A program made the translations under genes and the position numbers. Under the pieces are notes generated by a model. The model was not told the DNA's origin. It ran no database searches and was given only the letters and a program-made list of their open reading frames with translations. Positions 4,608 through 10,741 of a stretch of DNA of 10,741 nucleotides are shown in pieces. The first letter of the stretch is position 1. Every line of letters begins with the position of its first letter. The DNA is taken from NCBI GenBank assembly GCA_015520895.1, contig WAPH01000024.1, positions 1 to 10,741 on the forward strand, written 5' to 3'. This DNA comes from Nanobdellati archaeon (GTDB lineage: Archaea; EX4484-52; JAADEF01).

Positions 4608-6395
4608 ATGGGTTTTGTATTTATTAATGGTAATTTAGTAGGGAAGGTAAAAGATTTAGAAGCATTACGTGCGGAAATTATAGAAAATAGGAGAAAAGGC
4701 AGGTTACCTAAACATTTAAATGTTTATTTAATAGAAGACAGAGACGAATTACATATAAATATTGATGGAGGTAGAGTATTAAGACCTTTAATAGTTGTTA
4801 AAAACGGCAAACCCTTGCTAACACCCGAGTTAAAGGAAAAACTTATAAAAGGAGAAGTAACTTGGAAGGAACTTTTTGATAAAGGAATTTTAGAATATTT
4901 GGATGCTGACGAGGAAGATAATGCTTATATAGCAGTTAATGAAGAGGAAGTTACTGAAGAGCACACTCATTTAGAACTAGATCCTGCGACTATTTTAGGT
5001 ATAGAAGCTTCTCTATTACCTTTTCCTGAAATGAATAGAGGAGATAGGCTTAATTACGGTTCAAGAATGGTTGTACAAGCTTCAGGTATTTATCTTAAGA
5101 ATTATTTAATAAGAGACGATACTGCAGCTCAACTTTTAGTATATCCTGAGTTGCCTATGGCTGAGACTCAGACCTTAGAAGCAACAGGTTTAGCCACACA
5201 CCCTTCAGGACAAAATCTTGTTATTGCAGTATTAAGTTACGAAGGTTATAATATTGAAGATGCTTTAATTGTCAATAAAGCTTCTTTAGAAAGAGGAATG
5301 GGGAGATCATACTTTATGCGAACTTATATAACAGAAGCAAGAAAGTATTGGGGAGGTCAAGAAGATATAATAGCTATTCCTACTTCTGATATTAGAGGTT
5401 TAAGACCTGAAAAGGCTTATTCTAAATTAAGTGAAGAAGGTATAATAAATGTTGAAGAATATGCAGATAGCGATGATGTTTTAGTGGCTAAAATTTCCCC
5501 TATTCGATTTATTGGTATTCAGGAAGAGTTACGCATAGGTATTTCTAATAAAAGAGATAATTCTGTTGTGGTTAGAAGGGGAGAAGAAGGTGTAGTTGAA
5601 AAAGTGATTCTTACAGAAAACGAGAACGGAGAGAAAATCATTAAGGTTACAGTGAGAGAATATAAGATTCCAGAGATAGGAGATAAGTTTGCAACACGAC
5701 ACGGTCAAAAAGGAGTTATAGGGATGATTGTTCCGGAAGAGGACATGCCATTTACAAAAGATGGCATAAAGCCAGATATTATTATTAATCCTCACGCTAT
5801 ACCGTCGAGAATGACGGTAGGTCAGTTATTAGAAATTGTTGCAGGTAAAGCAGGAGCATTAATGGGTCAGCGCATTGATGCAACTGCTTTCAAAGGTGAT
5901 GAAAAGGAGATAAGAGAGATGCTTAAAAAAGCAGGTTTTAGAGATGATGGGAGAGAAATACTTTATGATGGTAAAACAGGTAAAAAATTGGAGGCTCAAA
6001 TCTTGATAGGAATAGGATATTATCAAAGACTTTATCATCTTGTTAGTCACAAGATGCATGCTAGATCAAGAGGTAAGGTTACTTTGTTAACTAAGCAACC
6101 TACAGAAGGTAGAAGTAAAGAAGGTGGATTAAGATTCGGAGAAATGGAAAAAGATTGTTTGATTGCTTATGGTGCTGCTATGACGCTTAAAGAGCGATTT
6201 AGCTCAGATAAATATAAATTTTATGTATGTAATAGTTGTGGTGTAATTGCTTATGAGAATAAGAACAAAGGTAGAGTAGAATGTCCTGTATGTAAGGGTA
6301 GTGATGTGAAGGAAGTGGAGATGAGCTATGCGTTTAAGCTTTTATTAGACGAACTTTTAAGTATGATGATTTATCCAAAAATCGAGGTGAAATAA
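4608..6395 (+). CDS. rpoB1: RNA polymerase subunit B' (C-terminal half of Rpo2)
   Basis: This 595-residue protein is the C-terminal half of the second-largest subunit: wall, hybrid-binding and clamp-contacting parts. It opens with FINGNLVGKV, the typical B' N-terminus. It carries YEGYNIEDALIVNK, KIPEIGDKFATRHGQKG (R364-G369 in the hybrid-binding region), QPTEGRSKEGGLRFGEMEKDC and a C-terminal zinc ribbon with Cys541, Cys544, Cys559 and Cys562. The ATG at 4608 was chosen because AGGTGA (4597-4602) sits 5 bases ahead of it; the in-frame GTG at 4599 lies inside that SD. It pairs with B'' to make a full Rpo2. Only two bases separate its stop from the rpoA' ATG. Confidence 0.96.
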   Translation: MGFVFINGNLVGKVKDLEALRAEIIENRRKGRLPKHLNVYLIEDRDELHINIDGGRVLRPLIVVKNGKPLLTPELKEKLIKGEVTWKELFDKGILEYLDADEEDNAYIAVNEEEVTEEHTHLELDPATILGIEASLLPFPEMNRGDRLNYGSRMVVQASGIYLKNYLIRDDTAAQLLVYPELPMAETQTLEATGLATHPSGQNLVIAVLSYEGYNIEDALIVNKASLERGMGRSYFMRTYITEARKYWGGQEDIIAIPTSDIRGLRPEKAYSKLSEEGIINVEEYADSDDVLVAKISPIRFIGIQEELRIGISNKRDNSVVVRRGEEGVVEKVILTENENGEKIIKVTVREYKIPEIGDKFATRHGQKGVIGMIVPEEDMPFTKDGIKPDIIINPHAIPSRMTVGQLLEIVAGKAGALMGQRIDATAFKGDEKEIREMLKKAGFRDDGREILYDGKTGKKLEAQILIGIGYYQRLYHLVSHKMHARSRGKVTLLTKQPTEGRSKEGGLRFGEMEKDCLIAYGAAMTLKERFSSDKYKFYVCNSCGVIAYENKNKGRVECPVCKGSDVKEVEMSYAFKLLLDELLSMMIYPKIEVK

Positions 6396-6397
6396 TA

Positions 6398-8851
6398 ATG
6401 GGTAAAGTTGCTGCTATTGATTTTAGTTTGATGTCACCCGAGATTATAGATAAAATGGCTGTGATGGAAGTAACAACATCCGAGGTTTATGATATTGATG
6501 GGTATCCTGTTGAAGGAGGCATTATGGATCCTCGCTTAGGTGTTATAGATCCTGGAATGCGATGTAAAACCTGTGGTAATGTTTTTGGTGAGTGTCCTGG
6601 TCATTTTGGTAAAATAACTTTAGCTAAACCTGTTTTAAATATATATTATTTGAAAGAGATTAAAGACTTTTTGACTTATACCTGTCACGAATGTGGTGCT
6701 TTGTTATTAAAAAATGAGGATTTAATAGACTATAAGAAGGGCAAAAAAGTTTCTGTTCCTAAAAAATGTCCTAAATGTAATGCTAAAGTAAAGGAAGTAA
6801 AGTTTGAGAAACCTTTTAGTTTTTATTATGGCGAGGAGTTACTTAATCCTGAGCAAATAAGAGAACATTTAGAGAGGATAAATGATGAAGACGCTAGAGC
6901 ATTAGGATTGGAAGGAGGAAGACCAGAATGGATGGTTCTTACTAAAATAATAGTTCCACCTGTAACTGCTCGTCCTTCTATTACTTTGGAAACAGGCGAA
7001 AGAAGTGAAGATGATTTAACTCATAAACTTGTTGAAATAGTTAGAATTAATAAAAGGCTTAAGGAGAATTTAGATATAGGTACTCCTGATTATATTATTG
7101 AAGATATGTGGGAACTCTTACAATATCATGTTGCAACTTATTTAAATAATGAACTCTCGGGTGTGCCACCTGCAAGACATAGGTCGGGCAGGGCATTAAA
7201 AACCTTAGCCCAAAGGTTAAAGTCTAAAGAGGGAAGATTTAGGTATAACTTAAGTGGTAAGCGTGTTAATTTCTCCGCTCGAACGGTTGTTTCTCCAGAT
7301 CCTTTTATTCATCCTAATGAAGTAGGGGTTCCTGAGAAGATAGCTAAGGAACTAACCGTTCCTATAAAAGTTACTTCCTATAATAAAGAGTTTTTAAAAA
7401 AGTTAATATTGAACGGAAGTGATAAACATCCTGGAGCAAATTATGTTATTACACCCCAAGGTATTAGGAAAAAAATCATGGAAAGCAATAAAGAGATTAT
7501 AGCAGAAAGTTTACAAGAAGGAGATATTGTTGAAAGGCATTTAATGGATGGAGATGTTGTTCTTTTTAACAGGCAACCTTCTTTACACAGAATGAGTATT
7601 ATGGCACATAAGGTCAAAGTACTGCCTGGAAAAACATTTAGACTTAATTTAGTTGTTTGTCCACCTTATAACGCAGATTTTGATGGAGATGAAATGAACC
7701 TTCATGTTCCTCAGACTGCTGAGGCAAGAGCAGAGGCAGAAGAACTTATGCTTGTTGAGAAAAACTTAAGGAGTCCAAGGTTTGGAGGTCCTATACTTGG
7801 AGCACAGCAGGATTATGTATCAGGAGCATATCTTTTAACGAAAGATGATACGGTTCTTACAAAGGCAGAAGTGGCACAACTTTTAGCAAGTATAGGAAAG
7901 GAGGATGTGGAATTGAATAAAGAAAGTTATAAGGGTAAGGAAGTATTTAGCTTTGTATTACCTCAAGGTTTGAATGTAAGGTTCAAATCTTCTGTAGGTG
8001 ATGAAGTAGTTATAGAGAATGGTAAACTGATAAAAGGAGTTATTGATGAAAAAGCTATTTCTGCATTCAAAGGAAAGGTGGTTGATGCGATTGATAAGCA
8101 GTACGGTAATAAAGCAGCAGTTGATTTTCTATATGATGTCACTCGACTTGTAATATCTTATCTTAATATGAGAGGGTTTAGTGTAAGCGTAGGAGATTTA
8201 GATATTCCTGAAGAGGCAGAAAAAAAGATTCAGGAAGTTATAGATACTTACCTTGACAAAGTAGAGCAACACATTAAGGATTATAAAGAAGGAAAAATAA
8301 CTCCTACTCCGGGTAAAACTGTTGAAGAAACCTTAGAAGATTTAATAATGGCTGAGATGTGGAACATAACTAACGAAGTTCAAAAAATTATAAAAGAATA
8401 TGCTAAAGAATCCGAGGCATTAGTTATGGCTATAACTGGAGCAAGAGGTAATATTCAGAACTTAGCTTATATGTCTGGTTTGGTTGGTCAAGAAACTATA
8501 AGAGGTAAAAGACCTTTTAGAGGTTATCGCGGTAGGACTCTAAGCCATTTCAAGAGGGGAGATTTAGGGGCGTATGCTCATGGTTTTGTAAGAGAAAGTT
8601 TTAAGAAAGGGTTATCACCTATAGGCTTTTTCTTTGAGGCAATGAAAGGTAGAGAAGGTATAATGGATTCATCATTAAAAACAAGGGTTTCAGGTTATTT
8701 AGAAAGAAGATTGGTTAATGCTCTCCAAGACTTGAGAGTAGAGAAGGATTTAAGTGTTAGAGATGATTCAGGCAGTATAGTACAATTTGTTGCAGGTGAG
8801 GATGGTATAGACCCTGCAAAAAGTGATTGGGGTGAGTTAATAAAAGAGTGA
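6398..8851 (+). CDS. rpoA1: RNA polymerase subunit A' (N-terminal part of Rpo1)
   Basis: This 817-residue protein is the catalytic largest subunit without its C-terminal part. The clamp head has a zinc site of Cys56, Cys59, Cys66 and His69, and a second cluster of Cys96, Cys99, Cys124 and Cys127. The active-site motif NADFDGDEMN holds the Mg-binding aspartates 427, 429 and 431. The bridge-helix region reads FFFEAMKGREGIMDSSLKT (around 744-762). Most archaea have FFFHAMGGREGL there, followed by DTAVKT, so several usually fixed positions differ. At 817 residues it is somewhat shorter than the common 860-900. The SD GAGGTGA lies in the end of rpoB', 7 bases before the ATG. The C-terminus, GEDGIDPAKS, is the normal archaeal A' end, confirming an ordinary A'/A'' split. 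Confidence 0.96.
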   Translation: MGKVAAIDFSLMSPEIIDKMAVMEVTTSEVYDIDGYPVEGGIMDPRLGVIDPGMRCKTCGNVFGECPGHFGKITLAKPVLNIYYLKEIKDFLTYTCHECGALLLKNEDLIDYKKGKKVSVPKKCPKCNAKVKEVKFEKPFSFYYGEELLNPEQIREHLERINDEDARALGLEGGRPEWMVLTKIIVPPVTARPSITLETGERSEDDLTHKLVEIVRINKRLKENLDIGTPDYIIEDMWELLQYHVATYLNNELSGVPPARHRSGRALKTLAQRLKSKEGRFRYNLSGKRVNFSARTVVSPDPFIHPNEVGVPEKIAKELTVPIKVTSYNKEFLKKLILNGSDKHPGANYVITPQGIRKKIMESNKEIIAESLQEGDIVERHLMDGDVVLFNRQPSLHRMSIMAHKVKVLPGKTFRLNLVVCPPYNADFDGDEMNLHVPQTAEARAEAEELMLVEKNLRSPRFGGPILGAQQDYVSGAYLLTKDDTVLTKAEVAQLLASIGKEDVELNKESYKGKEVFSFVLPQGLNVRFKSSVGDEVVIENGKLIKGVIDEKAISAFKGKVVDAIDKQYGNKAAVDFLYDVTRLVISYLNMRGFSVSVGDLDIPEEAEKKIQEVIDTYLDKVEQHIKDYKEGKITPTPGKTVEETLEDLIMAEMWNITNEVQKIIKEYAKESEALVMAITGARGNIQNLAYMSGLVGQETIRGKRPFRGYRGRTLSHFKRGDLGAYAHGFVRESFKKGLSPIGFFFEAMKGREGIMDSSLKTRVSGYLERRLVNALQDLRVEKDLSVRDDSGSIVQFVAGEDGIDPAKSDWGELIKE

Positions 8852-8861
8852 GGTGTTCATG

Positions 8862-9974
8862 ATGGCTAAAAAATCCGCAAAACAAAAAAATGACGACAGT
8901 GTGGAAAGTTTGACTTTGCCTCCTAAATATCAAAATCTGAAGGGAAAAAAACTTAAAGAAGCTTTAGAGAGATATGAAAAGATGAAGTATGAGTATGGAG
9001 AAGCAGTAGGTGTTGTTGCTGCTCAATCTATCTCAGAACCTGCAACGCAAATTACTTTGAGAGCATATCACGCAGCGGGTAGAGTTCAACTGGTTACTAC
9101 AAAAGGTTTACCAAGGTTAATAGAGATATTTGATGCAAAAAAAGAGCCTAAAACGCCTTCTATGAGTATTTATTTAGAACCTGATTATAATAATGCAGAG
9201 AAAGCACATGAGTTGGCATCAAAGATCAAAGAGACTTCTTTGAAGGATGTAATGGAATATGATGCTATAGACCTAACAGAGATGGTTTTAGAGATTAAGT
9301 TAGATAAAAACAAACTTCAAAACCATTTATTGGATGTTACTACTGTAAGAAATGCTTTAAGTAAATCCATGGCAACAGCAGAGTTTGAGGTTAAAGACGA
9401 TTTAACAATTATAGCAAAACCTAAAGCTAAGCAATATGGTTTGAAAGATTTGCAAGCTATGAGAACTCGATTAAGAGAAAGGCATGTAAAAGGTATAAGA
9501 GGTGTAAAGCAAATATTAGTGGAAAAAGATGGAGAAGAGTGGAAAATCACAACATTAGGTTCTAATCTCAAAAAAGTATTGGAACTTAAAGGAGTGGATA
9601 AACGCCGCACATATACTAACAACATTTTTGAAGTTGCAGAAGTCCTAGGAATAGAAGCAGCACGTAACCTTATAATAAGAGAAGCTTTAAATACTTTGAG
9701 GGAACAGGGTGTAGATACAGATGTAAGACACATTATGTTGGTTGCAGATATAATGACTCAAACAGGTGTGATTCAACCAATAGGAAGGTATGGAGTAGCG
9801 GGCAGCAAAGCATCTGTTCTAGCAAGGGCTAACTTTGAGGAAACTGTGAAACATCTTACTAAAGCAGCTTATTTAGGTGAAAAAGATACTTTAACTAGTG
9901 TTGTTGAAAATGTAATAATAGGTAATGCTGTTCCTGTTGGTACAGGTATGATAAAAATAAAATATAAAGATTAA
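8862..9974 (+). CDS. rpoA2: RNA polymerase subunit A'' (C-terminal part of Rpo1)
   Basis: This 370-residue protein completes Rpo1 and supplies the trigger loop, jaw and part of the clamp base. After a Lys-rich N-terminal tail comes EAVGVVAAQSISEPATQIT with the trigger-loop His70, then GLPRLIEIFDAKKEP, and near the end LGIEAARNLIIREALNTL, VRHIMLVADIMT and KASVLARANFEETVKHL. The motif SIGEPGTQ, almost universal in large subunits, is SISEPATQ here (Ser58 and Ala61). Two ATGs in a row (8859 and 8862) follow AGGTG at 8851-8855. I prefer 8862 because its spacing matches the other genes; 8859 would add one Met. The stop overlaps, by 4 bases, the stop of the gene on the other strand, leaving no room for a spacer terminator. 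Confidence 0.96.
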   Translation: MAKKSAKQKNDDSVESLTLPPKYQNLKGKKLKEALERYEKMKYEYGEAVGVVAAQSISEPATQITLRAYHAAGRVQLVTTKGLPRLIEIFDAKKEPKTPSMSIYLEPDYNNAEKAHELASKIKETSLKDVMEYDAIDLTEMVLEIKLDKNKLQNHLLDVTTVRNALSKSMATAEFEVKDDLTIIAKPKAKQYGLKDLQAMRTRLRERHVKGIRGVKQILVEKDGEEWKITTLGSNLKKVLELKGVDKRRTYTNNIFEVAEVLGIEAARNLIIREALNTLREQGVDTDVRHIMLVADIMTQTGVIQPIGRYGVAGSKASVLARANFEETVKHLTKAAYLGEKDTLTSVVENVIIGNAVPVGTGMIKIKYKD

Positions 9975-10498
9975 TGAATTCCTTTTGGTAAATTATAAGG
10001 GTCAGTAATATAAAGTTTATAGGCGAGATTAGCACAATCCATTACATCTATATAATTTTCAATATGATGCATGTAATGATTAGGCGGGAATACTTTTCTT
10101 AAAAGAATCGCCATCATAGCAGAGTATATTTCAGGAGAGTACCATCTTTTTTCATCCTTCCATTCTGGAAATACTATATCTTTGAAAAGTAAAGTGTCGA
10201 CTCTATCTTTTATTTCTCGAATTTTTTCTTTTTCTTGTTGCTTTAAAGCAATAATTACTTCGGCATAGAGTATAGCAGGATACTCTTTATCTTCTTTCGG
10301 CAAGAATTTCATGTTTTTTTCAAGTACTTTCTGCAAATAAATACCTATGCCTGCTAATAGCTCGTCCCTCGATATTTTTACATTACCTATTTTCAATCCT
10401 TGATGATATGCTACTTCTTTAAATTTTAATGCATACTTATCAAAAATAGACTTAGTTTTTTCTAAAACTAGAATTTTATTATAATTGAATTTGTGCAT
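9971..10498 (-). CDS. Unknown 175-residue soluble helical protein
   Basis: I do not recognise this protein. A strong SD, AAGGTGAT (10508-10501 region), precedes the ATG at 10498, so translation is well supported. The product is soluble, Lys- and Glu-rich and predicted mainly alpha-helical. A central charged helix (IIALKQQEKEKIREIKDRVD) is followed by an aromatic segment (FPEWKDEKRWYSPEIYSAMM) and a His-containing stretch (FPPNHYMHHIENYIDVMDC) near residues 138-156, which could be a metal or active site but matches no motif I know. It lies tail to tail with rpoA'' (4-base overlap), in the place where many archaea have rpl30e and nusA. Its base composition resembles its neighbours. Confidence 0.8.
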   Translation of the reverse strand: MHKFNYNKILVLEKTKSIFDKYALKFKEVAYHQGLKIGNVKISRDELLAGIGIYLQKVLEKNMKFLPKEDKEYPAILYAEVIIALKQQEKEKIREIKDRVDTLLFKDIVFPEWKDEKRWYSPEIYSAMMAILLRKVFPPNHYMHHIENYIDVMDCANLAYKLYITDPYNLPKGIH

Positions 10499-10590
10499 TT
10501 TATCACCTTTTTATTTTTCACTTTTTACAATTATTATTTTTAGTAAAAAATAAAAATTTATTTATATTAGGTTTTAACATTAACAATATT
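10499..10590. promoter_or_regulatory. Divergent promoter region
   Basis: This very AT-rich 92-base spacer separates the start of the 175-residue gene (-) and the secreted-protein gene (+). TTTATTTATATTAG (10557-10570) is a good rightward TATA candidate and predicts a start near 10589, almost at the ATG at 10591, with no SD present; this suggests a leaderless transcript. The leftward gene instead has an SD and an A/T-rich region that reads as TATA at several points. Confidence 0.45.
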
Positions 10591-10741
10591 ATGACATCCA
10601 AAACCTTAAGATTAAGCATAATAGCTATAACCTTAACAATAATAAGCATGGCAATATATGCTTTTGCTTTAAACACATCATTACCCTGGCATCCATTACA
10701 ACAAATAGCATTATCTCCAACATCTTCACAAAGTTTAGATG
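10591..10741 (+). CDS. N-terminal fragment of a secreted protein (Sec signal peptide)
   Basis: The frame opens at ATG 10591 and runs off the window, showing 50 residues. The N-terminus is a classic signal peptide: positive residues Lys4 and Arg7, a hydrophobic core IIAITLTIISMAIY (10-23), and a likely signal peptidase site after Ala24-Phe25-Ala26. The mature part begins with LNTSLPWHPLQQIALSPTS. A WHP or GHP segment followed by a short Gln/Ile stretch just after the signal peptide is, as I recall, common in small surface proteins of DPANN archaea, but I cannot confirm a family. Codon style resembles the fragment at 1-306. The product is presumably exported to the cell surface. Confidence 0.75.
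   Translation, partial: MTSKTLRLSIIAITLTIISMAIYAFALNTSLPWHPLQQIALSPTSSQSLD

Noticed and set aside
5529..6059. Two minus-strand ORFs within rpoB'
   Set aside because: They are antisense shadows of a clearly conserved polymerase gene, with no SD or recognisable product.
9317..9733. 138-codon minus-strand ORF within rpoA''
   Set aside because: Antisense shadow of rpoA''; the sense frame matches the subunit throughout.
1..10741. CRISPR array, insertion sequence or integrase attachment site
   Set aside because: I saw no regularly spaced repeats, transposase or integrase genes, or tRNA 3'-end duplications.

Overview
This is archaeal DNA. The central operon encodes archaeal RNA polymerase subunits in the order Rpo5 (H), B'', B', A', A''. 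Both large subunits are split into two genes. Translation starts carry an AGGTGA-type Shine-Dalgarno (SD) or look leaderless, promoters look like archaeal TATA boxes, and the tRNA-Lys gene has an intron next to the anticodon. Base composition is AT-rich. The rpoB split falls where euryarchaeal methanogens, haloarchaea and Archaeoglobus have it. Several normally near-invariant polymerase residues are substituted, and the genes at both window edges look like small secreted proteins. A fast-evolving, possibly DPANN-type archaeon is therefore my guess, but the lineage is not proven here.

Layout. 1-306: 3' end of a Cys-containing, probably exported protein. 324-395 (-): tRNA-Gln(TTG). 452-1374 (+): pyrH (UMP kinase) overlapping an unknown 89-residue helical protein. 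1352-1804 (-): MBF1-type transcription factor, meeting the 89-residue gene tail to tail. 1805-2549: about 745 bases without a normal gene but full of structure. 2550-2679 (+): tRNA-Lys(CTT) with a 56-nt intron. 2712-9974 (+): rpo operon. 9971-10498 (-): unknown 175-residue protein. 10591-end (+): start of a secreted protein with a Sec signal peptide.

The 1805-2549 interval is the most interesting part. It holds, from right to left: an AT-rich promoter-like stretch before tRNA-Lys; a 12-bp hairpin; a SD-led 28-codon micro-ORF (+); a perfect 14-bp inverted repeat enclosing a TATA-like element usable in both directions; a SD-led 35-codon proline-rich micro-ORF (-); an AT-rich promoter/terminator-like stretch; and a GC-rich structured RNA on the minus strand with a textbook kink-turn and a long composite stem, lying directly upstream of the MBF1 gene. 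A 14-base exact repeat with palindromic core CGTATACG sits near the predicted start of that RNA and again just before rpo5.

Functionally the window is an information-processing locus: polymerase core subunits, an MBF1 coactivator-like factor, two tRNAs and pyrimidine nucleotide supply by UMP kinase. The rpo genes are tightly spaced, each with its own SD, and are probably one transcript, possibly read through from the tRNA-Lys promoter. The usual archaeal continuation after A'' (L30e, NusA, S12, S7) is absent; a convergent unknown gene lies there instead.
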